From Sphingobacteriaceae bacterium (lineage in GTDB: Bacteria; Bacteroidota; Bacteroidia; B-17B0; Aurantibacillaceae), in NCBI GenBank assembly GCA_016715905.1, contig JADJXI010000004.1, positions 620,001 to 684,000 of the forward strand: a stretch of 64,000 nucleotides of DNA. Direction: 5' to 3'. The notes under the pieces were generated by a model. The model was not told the DNA's origin, did no database searches, and saw nothing but the letters and a program-made list of their open reading frames with translations. Within the stretch, counting starts at the first letter, position 1. Each line of letters opens with the position of its first letter. Below are positions 17,062-26,091 of this stretch, one piece after another. The translations under genes were made by a program, and so were the position numbers.

Positions 17062-18351
17062 TTATTTTATTACAATAACTTTTTTTACTCCAGAATTAAT
17101 TCCGGATTCGAATTTAATTAAATAGGAACCACTTGAAATATCCGAAAGATTAATATTTAATTCAGATTGAAAGTTAGTGGTTGTTGAATAAACTATTCTT
17201 CCAATTTGATCGATTAAACTTACGTGAACATCGTTTTCTAATGATTTATCACTTTTTAAAACAAACATATCCGCTGCAGGATTTGGATATATACTGAAAT
17301 TATTAAGGAAAGCATTTTCTGCTAGTCCAACAAGCACGCAAGCATTAGAAGTAAGAATGGCAGACCTGGCACCATTTAAAGCAGCTTTCATTCTGGTAGA
17401 CTGACCAAAAGTGAACATTTTCATGCAATTGTCATCTACATAATCCATATAATTCATATACATTTCACCATTAGAACCTGAACCACAAGTGCTATTTGCA
17501 TTGTGAGGAAAGGATGGGCAATTATAATTTGCATCTTCCGCTATTTCAGTATCACTAACAAAATCACTGGCACAAGTACCATCTCCCCAAATATGTCTTA
17601 AATTTAACCAATGTCCAACTTCATGTGTAGCTGTTCTACCTAAAGCGTTGGCCGAAAAACCACCGGTGCCCGCAGTACCTGTAGTACCAAAAGCCTCATA
17701 TCTGATTACTACACCATCTTCCGCAGGATAAGTATTTAAATCGCTGGGAAAGGCGGCATATCCCAAAGTTCCGCCGCTATTTCCTAAATTACATACCCAT
17801 AAGTTTAAATATTTTGTTGGATCCCAATTATTTTTCCCACCACTTGCAGTAAATTTTTCACTACCATTGGCTGAAAAGGCCAAGGAGTCGGTGTAAGTTC
17901 TAGTAATTCCGGAGCTGGCATTTCCTTGTGGATCCTTAGTAGCTAAACAAAATTGAATTTCACAATCAGCTGTGTACGTCCAAAACGGATGAGAAGGTTG
18001 CAATGAATCTGAATTTAATAGCCGAAAGTCTTCATTTAAAGCGTCAATTTGAGAAATGATTTGTGAAGTAGAAATATTTTCAGTTGTTGTATGATACACT
18101 ACATGCACAACCACAGGAATAGTGATAACAGCCGCGCCCTTATGCTTTGTATTGTTTTTGGTATTTTGATTTTTTATCCAATCATTAGTGAAAGCTTCCA
18201 GTTTATTCATTCTGGATTCAGTTTGTGGATCCATAACTTTTCGCTTTTCATATAATTTCATGGTAGCGCATTTGCTGGATTGAGCAAATAGATTTGAAAC
18301 GAAAATGTTGCCTGTAAAAAGAACTAAGGTTGCAAGTAAATTTATTTTCAT
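17062..18351 (-). CDS. Secreted M43-family (pappalysin-like) zinc metalloprotease with T9SS tail
   Basis: The 429-aa protein has an N-terminal signal region, then a catalytic domain with the zinc motif HEVGHWLNLRHIWGD (HExxHxxGxxH type, about residue 240) and the Met-turn MYMNYMDYVDD, both diagnostic of peptidase family M43B (cytophagalysin-like). Pairs of cysteines (CASDF, NCPSF, CGSGS, NCMKM) fit the family's disulfides. The last about 75 residues are a T9SS sorting domain (FSIYPNPAADMFVLKSD through SGSYLIKFESGINSGVKKVIVIK). It acts outside the cell on protein substrates. Family assignment is firm; substrate is unknown. Confidence 0.92.
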   Translation of the reverse strand: MKINLLATLVLFTGNIFVSNLFAQSSKCATMKLYEKRKVMDPQTESRMNKLEAFTNDWIKNQNTKNNTKHKGAAVITIPVVVHVVYHTTTENISTSQIISQIDALNEDFRLLNSDSLQPSHPFWTYTADCEIQFCLATKDPQGNASSGITRTYTDSLAFSANGSEKFTASGGKNNWDPTKYLNLWVCNLGNSGGTLGYAAFPSDLNTYPAEDGVVIRYEAFGTTGTAGTGGFSANALGRTATHEVGHWLNLRHIWGDGTCASDFVSDTEIAEDANYNCPSFPHNANSTCGSGSNGEMYMNYMDYVDDNCMKMFTFGQSTRMKAALNGARSAILTSNACVLVGLAENAFLNNFSIYPNPAADMFVLKSDKSLENDVHVSLIDQIGRIVYSTTTNFQSELNINLSDISSGSYLIKFESGINSGVKKVIVIK

Positions 18352-18446
18352 ACTAGTTTTTTAATTAAAATTATTCGCGCTCAAAATACTTATATAATGT
18401 ATTTATTGAAATGATTTATTTAATAAATTATCAACAATAAAGAATT

Positions 18447-18469
18447 CCGCAGGATTACAAATCCTGCGG
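18447..18469. repeat. REP-like 23-bp palindrome
   Basis: The arms CCGCAGGATT and AATCCTGCGG surround ACA. The 23 bp are identical to 2810-2832 and both are followed by AGCA. It lies between the M43 protease start and the end of the TPR sensor gene. Confidence 0.6.
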
Positions 18470-18508
18470 AGCATGAGCTCATTTTAAAACGAATATTTTA
18501 AAATTCGC

Positions 18509-20221
18509 CTACTTAGGTAATTTAGATTTACTAATTCTGTTTCGAACTAATTCATTCGAAGGAATTAAGGCCATTTGAATTCTTCTGGCATAATGAATCG
18601 AATCTAAAATTTCTTTTTGTTTTTCTTCAACCAATTGTTTTTGGTGCTCAACTAATCTTTTTTGATCTTCAATAATTAATTTTTGTTTTTGTGTAACCTT
18701 TAAGCGATTATACATAAAACCGGCAAAAATCATTACCAATCCCAGTCCGCCAAATAAGGCATACTGCTGATTTCTTTTCGCTTTAATTTCAGCCCCTTGT
18801 TTAGCCAATTCTGCATTTTTAATTTCCGATTCTTTGGCATGAGCTACAGAATCAGCTGCAGCTTGTTTTTCATACTCATACTTTAATTGAGATTTAATTG
18901 AAGCTTTTCGGTTAGATTCATTGTTCAAACTATCCAATACTTTTATTTTTAACTCATACATTTCTAAAGCTTCTTTATAATTTCCGTTTTTTCTGTAAGC
19001 TAGATACAAAACATTAGCGGCAAACCAAACCCGACCGGGTATGCCTATCTCTTTTCCTATTTCCAATCCTTTTTTAGCAAAAACTATTGCATTTAAATAG
19101 TCTTTAAGATAGATGTAGTTATTCCCAATACTATTATACGAATTGGAAAGTTCAGGCTTATTATCCATCTGTTTTCTAATTTCAAAAGCTTTAAAATAAT
19201 AATCCTTTGCCTTGCGGTAATCCTTTTTACGCTGATAAACACTGGCTAAATTATTATAACATGCGGCCATACCTTGTTTGCTGCCCATTTTTTCCTGCAT
19301 AATAAATAACTTAAAATAAATTTCTTCAGCCTTATCCAATTCACCCATTTCGTCATAAAGACCTGCTATATTATTTAGGCTTGATGCTGCTTCCCGTTCA
19401 TCTCCCGAGGTATTAAATAATTCCAAAGAACGATTTAAATAATTAAGTGCTAATTTAAAATCTCGCTGAATTCTATAAATATATCCCAAACTGTTTAACG
19501 TATTTGCAATTGAACGTTTATCTCCTATTTTTTCTGCAATTTTTAAGCTTCGAAATAAATACTCTACTGCCTTATCAATATCTCCTACGTCATAATAGGT
19601 AAAACCTAAATTACTTAGTGCATAGGAAAGGTCATTCAATTCATTTGTTTTTTCCAGAATTTCAAGCGCCTCAGTATGATAGCGAATTCCCTTATGAGGG
19701 GCTCCCATATACCTATAAATATTTCCTACATATTGAAGAGATACGCCAGTCATTTTATCATTTTTAGCCGCACGGTGCATTTTTAAAGATCGTTCATAAT
19801 AAGCCAGTGCTTGAGGATAATTTCCTAAGGATTGAAAATTAGACCCTATGTTTCCAAAATTAATAGCCACTGATTCGCTATCGCCATATTGGCGACTTAC
19901 TTCAACTGCAGATAAAAAATAGTTTGTGGATATATCAACACTTCCTTTTAATTGATGATGATAGCCTAAATTACTTAATGATTCAATTTTTCCCTTAACA
20001 AAAACTTTTCTTATTAAATCATGATCAAGTTTTCCCTTTAACTTTAATTCGATTAATTCTAAACATGGGTTTGCAAATTCAGGAATTTGAGCCGGGTTAC
20101 AAACTGAAGATGCGTACACATAGGTGTTCACAAGAACAGTATCATTTTTAGAAGTTCGTAAAATCTGATTTAAAGAGTCTAAATTTTGTGAAAACAAGAA
20201 TTGGCTCCAAAATAAACCCAT
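18509..20221 (-). CDS. TPR - transmembrane - coiled-coil sensor protein lacking an output domain
   Basis: The 570-aa protein has a short N-terminal signal (MGLFWSQFLFSQ), about nine TPRs (residues about 75-400; NFGNIGSNFQSLGNYPQALAY, NTLNSLGYIYRIQRDFKLAL), and a conserved linker SIKSQLKYEYEKQAAADSVA. One TM helix follows (ALFGGLGLVMIFAGFMYNRL), then a coiled coil (KQKLIIEDQKRLVEHQKQLV) and the motif EKQKEILDSIHYARRIQMAL. In many Bacteroidota proteins this motif leads into a SpoIIE/PP2C phosphatase domain; here the protein stops 19 residues later. Five paralogues in the window (33020, 34566, 36815, 38499, 57225) end the same way, so truncation by error is unlikely. Its partner is unknown. Confidence 0.8.
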   Translation of the reverse strand: MGLFWSQFLFSQNLDSLNQILRTSKNDTVLVNTYVYASSVCNPAQIPEFANPCLELIELKLKGKLDHDLIRKVFVKGKIESLSNLGYHHQLKGSVDISTNYFLSAVEVSRQYGDSESVAINFGNIGSNFQSLGNYPQALAYYERSLKMHRAAKNDKMTGVSLQYVGNIYRYMGAPHKGIRYHTEALEILEKTNELNDLSYALSNLGFTYYDVGDIDKAVEYLFRSLKIAEKIGDKRSIANTLNSLGYIYRIQRDFKLALNYLNRSLELFNTSGDEREAASSLNNIAGLYDEMGELDKAEEIYFKLFIMQEKMGSKQGMAACYNNLASVYQRKKDYRKAKDYYFKAFEIRKQMDNKPELSNSYNSIGNNYIYLKDYLNAIVFAKKGLEIGKEIGIPGRVWFAANVLYLAYRKNGNYKEALEMYELKIKVLDSLNNESNRKASIKSQLKYEYEKQAAADSVAHAKESEIKNAELAKQGAEIKAKRNQQYALFGGLGLVMIFAGFMYNRLKVTQKQKLIIEDQKRLVEHQKQLVEEKQKEILDSIHYARRIQMALIPSNELVRNRISKSKLPK

Positions 20222-20304
20222 TACAGGTAAAATATATTTACATCTAATAATAGAATAAATATATATAAATTAAGGCAAATAATCGTATTAAAAAATAAAT
20301 CGAA

Positions 20305-20994
20305 TTATTTCTTTTTCACCAACAAGCTAAATCCGTTTCCGTGTAAATTTACCAGTTCAACTGAAGTATCTTCCATCAAATGTTTTCTTAATTTAACCAA
20401 ATAAACATCCATGCTTCTACTGGTAAAATAAGTATCGCTTTTCCAAATTTGAAGTAATGCTTTTTCGCGTGGCAATAAATTATTTTTATGTTCACACAAT
20501 AACTTCAGTAGATCATTTTCTTTGGGTGACAAACGAGTTTCCTGTTCACTGTTTTTTAATAAACGAAGTTTACTGTCGAAAGTGAATTTTCCGATTTCGA
20601 AGAAAGTAGGTAATGTTTCCGTTGATAAAGTATTTCTTTTTAAAATTGCATTTAATTTTAATAATAAAAGTTCCGAGTCGAATGGCTTGGTGAGATAATC
20701 GTCTGCTCCTAAATGATATCCTTTTTTAATATCTTCTTTAAAAGTGCGGGCAGTTAAATATATGATTGGGGTATTGGGAGCTATTGATTTTATTTCTCTT
20801 CCCAAAGTAAATCCATCCATTTCGGGCATCATCACATCCAAAATGCAAATTTTAAAATTTTGTTCTTTAAACATACTTAATGCCAGAGCGCCATTTTCAC
20901 ACCAGGTCGTATCATAACCATTCATGTTTAAGTAATCACGCATAACCGTACCGAAATTTTTCTCATCTTCTGCTAACAATACTTTTACCTTCAT
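20305..20994 (-). CDS. OmpR-family response regulator
   Basis: The 229-aa protein has a receiver domain (residues 1-120) with acidic residues in LLAEDEKN, phospho-acceptor Asp in KICILDVMMPEMDGF, and YLTKPFDSELL. A winged-helix Trans_reg_C domain follows (LSPKENDLLKLLCEHKNNLL, SRSMDVYLVKLRKHL). Its start overlaps the kinase stop by 4 bp (ATGA). OmpR-type regulators bind direct repeats spaced about 10-11 bp; just such an array (TTTAAC) lies upstream of the operon at 22572-22645 and is the probable target, giving autoregulation and control of the divergent secreted protein. Confidence 0.93.
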   Translation of the reverse strand: MKVKVLLAEDEKNFGTVMRDYLNMNGYDTTWCENGALALSMFKEQNFKICILDVMMPEMDGFTLGREIKSIAPNTPIIYLTARTFKEDIKKGYHLGADDYLTKPFDSELLLLKLNAILKRNTLSTETLPTFFEIGKFTFDSKLRLLKNSEQETRLSPKENDLLKLLCEHKNNLLPREKALLQIWKSDTYFTSRSMDVYLVKLRKHLMEDTSVELVNLHGNGFSLLVKKK

Positions 20995-22553
20995 GCCTTT
21001 AGTAGAATAAATTGAATTCGCGTACCCTTACCAACTTCGCTAAATAGCTTTACTTCTCCTCCATGTAATTGAATAATTGATTTCACATAACTGAGTCCTA
21101 ATCCAAAACCCTTTACATCATGCAAATCACCTTTGGTAACGCGGAAAAAACTTTCAAATATGTGTAATTGATCTTCCTTTGAAATTCCGATTCCAAAATC
21201 TTCCACCTCCAAAATTAGCTGATCATTGCGATTAAAAATCCGTACTTCTATTTTACTTTTTGTGGCGGAATATTTTATTGCATTATCAATTACATTATTC
21301 ACCGCATTTTCTAAATGATGTTTATCGCCCTGAATATAATAATGCTCATCTTTTACCGCCAATTGGATTTGAATTTCCTTTTTCTCCGCCGCCAACTGAC
21401 TTGTCACTAAAACCTTTGAAACGATTTGTTTGATATCCAGTTTTTCTTTGTTTAATACCAAAGCGTTTTTCTCTAATACGGCTTGCTGCAAAATTTTCTC
21501 TACATGAACCTGCAGTTTTTCATTTTCTTCTTTAATAATAGTTTTATAAAAGTTTATTTTTTCTTCATCTTTTGAAACCTGCTTATTATTCATGGCATCT
21601 AAAGCTAAACCAATTGTGGCAATGGGCGTTTTTAATTCGTGCGTCATATTATTTACAAAATTAGTCTTTAACAACATCAATCGATTTTGATTTAAAAGGT
21701 GACGTATTAAATAAACAATCAGAAAAATAATTATTAAGGTTAAACTTAACGAAACAAGGGTTAAACCCATCATCTTTTTTAAGATTGCACCAATCAAACT
21801 TTGATAGCCTAGCTTAATAAATAGACTATGATCTAATACATTACCCGGAAATAATTCCATTTCTGCTATAAAAACAGATCGCGCATCACTATTGCTAAAT
21901 AATACAATATTAGTATTACCACGTTTTTCGATGCGAATAACCGGATTAAGCGTTATTCCTTTTTCTGATAATTCTTTAGTAAAAACATTTTGGATATGTT
22001 CAAAATTTAAACCTTTAATTAACTTATCTACATCTTCGGCACCTTCTTTTGCTATTTTTACAAATATCGATTCTAATTTCTTTGCTTTATTTTTCACTAA
22101 ACTATCTAAATCCGAACTATTAAATGATTGCTTGTTTATTCGTATTTTTTTAATTCCTCCTTTTACATTGACCTCCGTTTCCTGAATATAGGTTTTAGCC
22201 TGTGTTGAAAAACTATCCGATTTTAATTCTACACTCACTTCATCTTCTTCGTGCACATCGCCAATCCAGTTTATTATTTTTTTACCTTTGGATATAATCA
22301 CATTCACCGCTGCACCCGCTTTTTCATGGATAAGCGTATCCAAATGTTTTAAATCGGGAATTTCATTTTTAAGTTCATTCACGTGCCATTCATTCTCCAA
22401 TTTTTGAATTCCCTGCTCCAAAGCTTTTCTAGTATCATCCGCCAATTGTTTTTTACTGTTTTCGAAAGCGTAAAAAAGCCAGAGTCCTTGCATAAAAAGC
22501 AAAGCGCTTAATGCAAATATGGCCAAAAGGATTATGGAACGAGAAGCTTTCAC
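20991..22553 (-). CDS. Sensor histidine kinase (HisKA type)
   Basis: The 520-aa protein has TM1 near the N terminus (SIILLAIFALSALLFMQGLW), a periplasmic sensor of about 230 residues, and TM2 (LTLVSLSLTLIIIFLIVYLI). The HisKA H-box is NNMTHELKTPIATIGLAL. The ATPase domain has N-box ENAVNNVIDNAIKYS, G1 VEDFGIGIS, an F-box and G2 GFGLGLSYVKSI, all intact. It is the first gene of a two-gene operon with the OmpR-type regulator. The sensor region has no recognised fold. The operon faces the divergent gene at 22686 across 132 bp. Confidence 0.93.
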   Translation of the reverse strand: MKASRSIILLAIFALSALLFMQGLWLFYAFENSKKQLADDTRKALEQGIQKLENEWHVNELKNEIPDLKHLDTLIHEKAGAAVNVIISKGKKIINWIGDVHEEDEVSVELKSDSFSTQAKTYIQETEVNVKGGIKKIRINKQSFNSSDLDSLVKNKAKKLESIFVKIAKEGAEDVDKLIKGLNFEHIQNVFTKELSEKGITLNPVIRIEKRGNTNIVLFSNSDARSVFIAEMELFPGNVLDHSLFIKLGYQSLIGAILKKMMGLTLVSLSLTLIIIFLIVYLIRHLLNQNRLMLLKTNFVNNMTHELKTPIATIGLALDAMNNKQVSKDEEKINFYKTIIKEENEKLQVHVEKILQQAVLEKNALVLNKEKLDIKQIVSKVLVTSQLAAEKKEIQIQLAVKDEHYYIQGDKHHLENAVNNVIDNAIKYSATKSKIEVRIFNRNDQLILEVEDFGIGISKEDQLHIFESFFRVTKGDLHDVKGFGLGLSYVKSIIQLHGGEVKLFSEVGKGTRIQFILLKA

Positions 22554-22571
22554 TCAGTAAAAATAAGCGCC

Positions 22572-22645
22572 TTTAACACTTAAAACTGAACTTTAACGTT
22601 TCTTTAACTTGCTTTAACTTGCCCTTAACCCTCTGTAGCTTTAAC
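22572..22645. promoter_or_regulatory. Array of TTTAAC direct repeats between divergent genes, candidate OmpR-type operator
   Basis: TTTAAC occurs at 22572, 22592, 22603, 22613 and 22640, and a near copy CTTAAC at 22624. The central copies are 10-11 bp apart (one helical turn), the spacing at which OmpR/PhoB-family dimers bind tandem half-sites. The array fills the 132-bp gap between the kinase-regulator operon and the gene at 22686. Binding by the adjacent regulator is inferred. Confidence 0.55.
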
Positions 22646-22685
22646 AAACCACAACTTTGTAGCATAAAACTTAAAAACATAAACC

Positions 22686-23459
22686 ATGAAAAAATTAGTA
22701 TTACTGATAAGCGTTTTAAGCCTGGGATGCTTACAAGCGCAAGAAAACTCCAAAAAAGCAACCGTACGTATTAAAAAAGTTGAAAAAATAAACGGAGTTG
22801 AAAAAATAACCGATACCACCTATACGGTTGATGAAAACGATAAAATGATTTGGACAGATGAAGAGCAAGGTAATGTTGACATTGAAATTAATGAAGATGG
22901 AAAACCGTGTGAGAAAAAAATAATTATCAGAAAAAATGCGGAAGACGGCTCACTAACTGAATTACATGAGGAAATTACGGATGAAAAAATGAAGGAAGAA
23001 TTAGAAAAGGTAATGAAGGAAATGAACCTGAAATCTGATGAAAACGGCAAACATAAAGTGGTTATTGTGAAATCCACCGTTGATAGTGATGGAAAATCAG
23101 AAAAACGCGATGTGAAAATTATCATGCATAAGGTAAATATTAGCGATGCAGATGAAAAAGAAGCGGGAAAAGCCGGCATTACTCAATTAAAAGATAGTCA
23201 ATTGGAAGTTGATCAATTGAGTTTTTATCCAAATCCGAATAATGGGAAATTTCAATTGAAGTTTAACTTAAAGTCGAAGGGAGATTTAAATGTTCAAGTA
23301 GTAGATACCCAAGGAAAGGAAATGTATAAAGAAACATTGAAACAATTTACAGGTGATTATAATAAAACCATTGATTTGGGTAATGATGCCAAAGGAGTTT
23401 ATTTCATAAAAGTGCAACAAGGCAAGCAAGCACAATTGAAAAAGATAGTAGTAGAGTAA
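22686..23459 (+). CDS. Secreted acidic protein with T9SS tail, divergent from the two-component operon
   Basis: The 257-aa protein has a signal peptide (MKKLVLLISVLSLGCLQAQ), a highly charged beta-rich region of about 150 residues (KKATVRIKKVEKINGVEK; EDGKPCEKKIIIRKNAEDGS; GKHKVVIVKSTVDSDGKSEK) and a T9SS sorting domain (LSFYPNPNNGKFQLKFNLK through KGVYFIKVQQGKQAQLKKIVVE). The central region resembles no domain I know. It is the only gene facing the OmpR-type system across the TTTAAC array and is its likely main target, perhaps an envelope stress or repair factor; that role is inference. A terminator follows at 23490. Confidence 0.65.
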   Translation: MKKLVLLISVLSLGCLQAQENSKKATVRIKKVEKINGVEKITDTTYTVDENDKMIWTDEEQGNVDIEINEDGKPCEKKIIIRKNAEDGSLTELHEEITDEKMKEELEKVMKEMNLKSDENGKHKVVIVKSTVDSDGKSEKRDVKIIMHKVNISDADEKEAGKAGITQLKDSQLEVDQLSFYPNPNNGKFQLKFNLKSKGDLNVQVVDTQGKEMYKETLKQFTGDYNKTIDLGNDAKGVYFIKVQQGKQAQLKKIVVE

Positions 23460-23489
23460 TTTGGTTGAATTACTTGATTGAAAGACAGG

Positions 23490-23522
23490 TCCGGGTACAA
23501 AAGTATCCCGGATTTGTTTTTT
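23490..23522 (+). terminator. Terminator of the secreted acidic protein gene
   Basis: TCCGGGTAC and GTATCCCGGA form a stem (one bulge) with an A-rich loop, followed by TTTGTTTTTT, 31 bp after the stop codon. The gap to 23691 shows nothing else certain. Confidence 0.65.
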
Positions 23523-23691
23523 ATCACGAATTCATTTTTACAAATAATTTGAAGTCAGACTTAAGTAACGAAACTGCATAAACTAACAAATAAAATGATT
23601 AATGTCAGTCCGGCGCATAACTTTAGTAAGTTATTTTTAGCTTAAATTGTTAGAACTTTGATTTAAACAAATAATATAAAGACATACAATT

Positions 23692-24093
23692 ATGGATACA
23701 AAAAAGTTTTATATCGCGACCGGAAAGTTGGTTTATGCCATTGCCAAAGCCGATGGGATTATTCAAAACAAAGAAAGTCGCAAATTCAATAATATAATTG
23801 AAGATGAAGTTCAGTTGTTAAGCAAGGCTATAGGGCATCATCAAACGGATGTACATGCCGATACCGCCTTAGAGTTTGAATTGATGAAGTCTAAAAATGC
23901 TTCGGCTGAAGAGGCTTTTAACTCATTTATGGATTTTTATCATGCACATAAACCGGCCATTAATAATGATATGAAAACGGAAATTGTATCCTTTGTGACC
24001 AGAATTGCAAAATCATCCAGCGGTGTAAGTGAAAAAGAAAGTAAAATGATTAATCAATTAAAAGATGAGTTTAAGGATTTAAAAAATTCTTAA
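23692..24093 (+). CDS. TerB-like small helical protein
   Basis: The 133-aa, all-helical, cytoplasmic protein has the TerB-type opening KLVYAIAKADGIIQNKESRKF, in which the acidic ADG(x)I(x)xxE pattern matches the metal-binding first repeat of TerB and DjlA-like proteins. A second helical half (ITRIAKSSSGVSEKESKMINQL in spirit; here SFVTRIAKSSSGVSEKESKM) follows. Family knowledge: TerB-fold proteins bind divalent metal and are linked to stress response and tellurite resistance, mostly with unclear function. No ter operon surrounds it. Moderate confidence in the fold, low in the role. Confidence 0.55.
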   Translation: MDTKKFYIATGKLVYAIAKADGIIQNKESRKFNNIIEDEVQLLSKAIGHHQTDVHADTALEFELMKSKNASAEEAFNSFMDFYHAHKPAINNDMKTEIVSFVTRIAKSSSGVSEKESKMINQLKDEFKDLKNS

Positions 24094-24214
24094 TTCTTTT
24101 TGAAACTATTGGCTTTTCACAAAAAACGATAAATTGAGGAGTTTATCCAACGTTTAACATTCTTTTCATTTCGGATTTGGTTGGCATGAATTAATTTAAA
24201 GTAAAATTAATCTC

Positions 24215-24751
24215 ATGAAAAAAATCCTAGCTATTTTAACCCTTTGTTTCTTTCAAACAAAGCACTATGCGCAATCACCTTCCAAAGTGGATTATGATGC
24301 CTATGAAAAATTAGTTGCGGAAGTAAAAAGTCATCGCGCAAAGCGATTGGTGAATCTGGTGGAATTCAATAAACTGAGTAAAGAAAAAAACACCATTATA
24401 TTGGATACCCGATCGGATGCCATGTATAAAAGCAAACATATTAAAGGAGCCATACACCTTAATTTTTCGGATTTCACCCAGGAAAATCTCAGTTTATTAA
24501 TACCGGATAACCAAACCAGAATACTGATTTATTGCAATAATAATTTTGATAAGGATGATAAATATTTTGCCACTAAAGCTTATGTTCCCCCGGTAAAATC
24601 TTCAGAAAGTAAAGCAATAACCATGGCCTTAAATATTCCAACGTTTATCAATTTATATGGCTATGGATATAAAAATGTGTATGAGCTTTCTGAGTTGATT
24701 GATGTTTTTGATGCAAGAGTTGAATTTGAAGGAACTGCTGTAAAAAAATAA
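24215..24751 (+). CDS. Exported rhodanese-like protein
   Basis: The 178-aa protein has a signal peptide (MKKILAILTLCFFQTKHYAQ). Residues about 45-165 are a single rhodanese fold: LVEFNKLSKEKNTIILDTRS (the CH2A-like DTR), KSKHIKGAIHLNFSDF (HIKGAIH signature), and the active-site loop ILIYCNNNFDKDD with the catalytic Cys. An insert AYVPPVKSSESKAITMAL precedes the last strand and helix. As an exported rhodanese it may handle sulfane sulfur or thiol signals in the periplasm. It ends 2 bp before the convergent helicase gene, leaving no room for a separate terminator. Confidence 0.75.
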   Translation: MKKILAILTLCFFQTKHYAQSPSKVDYDAYEKLVAEVKSHRAKRLVNLVEFNKLSKEKNTIILDTRSDAMYKSKHIKGAIHLNFSDFTQENLSLLIPDNQTRILIYCNNNFDKDDKYFATKAYVPPVKSSESKAITMALNIPTFINLYGYGYKNVYELSELIDVFDARVEFEGTAVKK

Positions 24752-24753
24752 GA

Positions 24754-26079
24754 TTACCTGCCCCTGCTCTTCTTACTTTTTGCTAAGGCTCTTCGTTTAT
24801 TTTCTTGATAACGTTTGCCCCCCATTTGCACTTTCTTGTTTTTGGCCTTTTTTTCATGGAAGGCACCGGAAGGAGTTTCAATCTTTTTAGCCTTGGCCAA
24901 ATTTTTATCCCGTTTTGCCGGTAATTCTTCTTTGGTTAACTCTTCGCTAAGCTCAACTTCATCGGGAATGGCTAAAATTTCAATTTTTTTATTCATTAAA
25001 CTTTCGATTGACTTTAAGTTTGTCTCATCCTTAAGGGTAACAAAACTTATGGCCTCTCCATTTTTATCCGCTCTTCCTGTTCTTCCAATTCGGTGAATAT
25101 AAGCACCCGGGTCTTTGGGCAAATCAAAATTAATAACATGAGAAATATTAGAAATATCTACTCCCCTGGCCACCACATCTGTGGCAAATAATAATGGTAC
25201 ACTTCCCTGTTCAAAATCCTGTATAGCTTTAAACCTTTGGTTTTGTGATTTGTTGGAATGAATCACCCCAAATTGTAAACCGGAATTTTCCAATTCCTTT
25301 TCTATACTTAAAGCCACATTTTTATTCTTCACAAAAATCAAAACTTTTGCATATTCCTCTTTTTGATTAGCAATATGTGTAATGAAATTTATTTTGGTAT
25401 AAAAGTTGGGGATTTTAAATGCATACTGTTTTATTTGGGCCAAAGGAGTTCCTCTTGAAATTAACTCGATGTATTGCGGATTTAAAAAGTATTGATCTAA
25501 TATTGTTTCCACTTCATCATTCAGTGTAGCTGAAAATAAAATGTTTTGACGTTTCTCCGGCAAAGTGGCTAAAATTTTTAAAAGCTGTCCCCGAAAACCC
25601 AAATTGAGCATTTCTTCAGCTTCATCAATAATTAATTTTTTAATGGAGTTGTATTTTAAAATTCCGGTTAAGGTTAAATCATTCAATCTTCCCGGTGTAC
25701 CCACTAAAATATCCAAACCATCGTGCACCATTTGTTTTTGTGTATTGATATTGGAGGCTCCATATACGCCACCCACGCGAATGGACATGAATTGAGTCAG
25801 TTTCTTTATTTCATCTACCACTTGCACCACCAATTCGCGGGTAGGAACAATAATTAATATACGAGGTTGCTTTTGTTCGGAATATGTCAATTGATTTAAT
25901 ACGGGAATTAAATAGGCAAATGTTTTACCGGTTCCGGTTTGCGCTATGCCAATCACATCTTGTCCCGACATGATTACCGGAAAAGATTTTTCCTGAATAG
26001 GGGTTGCGTTTTGGAAGCCAATCTCTTCTAATGCTCTATTGAGCGCTTTGCTTAATTTCAACTCCTTAAAACTTATCAT
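24754..26079 (-). CDS. DEAD-box-family ATP-dependent RNA helicase (motif II DEAE)
   Basis: The 441-aa protein holds two RecA-like domains: Q motif FQNATPIQEKSFP, motif I AQTGTGKT, Ia PTRELV, Ib TPGRL, motif II DEAE in KLIIDEAEEMLNLGF, motif III SAT, motif V ARGVD and motif VI HRIGRTGRA. The basic C-terminal tail (KKAKNKKVQMGGKRYQENKR) likely binds RNA. Motif II departs from canonical DEAD by D to E at the last position, with the ATP-hydrolysing Asp-Glu pair intact. Likely role is RNA remodelling in ribosome assembly or mRNA turnover at low temperature. It lies 12 bp downstream of cphA. Confidence 0.93.
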   Translation of the reverse strand: MISFKELKLSKALNRALEEIGFQNATPIQEKSFPVIMSGQDVIGIAQTGTGKTFAYLIPVLNQLTYSEQKQPRILIIVPTRELVVQVVDEIKKLTQFMSIRVGGVYGASNINTQKQMVHDGLDILVGTPGRLNDLTLTGILKYNSIKKLIIDEAEEMLNLGFRGQLLKILATLPEKRQNILFSATLNDEVETILDQYFLNPQYIELISRGTPLAQIKQYAFKIPNFYTKINFITHIANQKEEYAKVLIFVKNKNVALSIEKELENSGLQFGVIHSNKSQNQRFKAIQDFEQGSVPLLFATDVVARGVDISNISHVINFDLPKDPGAYIHRIGRTGRADKNGEAISFVTLKDETNLKSIESLMNKKIEILAIPDEVELSEELTKEELPAKRDKNLAKAKKIETPSGAFHEKKAKNKKVQMGGKRYQENKRRALAKSKKSRGR

Positions 26080-26091
26080 TTCTTCTTTAAT

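Noticed and set aside
18509..20221. Truncated SpoIIE phosphatase caused by a frameshift
   Set aside because: No phosphatase-like sequence follows in any frame before the next gene, and five paralogues end at the same place.
22573..22819. Short minus-strand frames across the TTTAAC array
   Set aside because: They overlap the divergent promoter region and the start of a well-supported secreted protein and have no domain.
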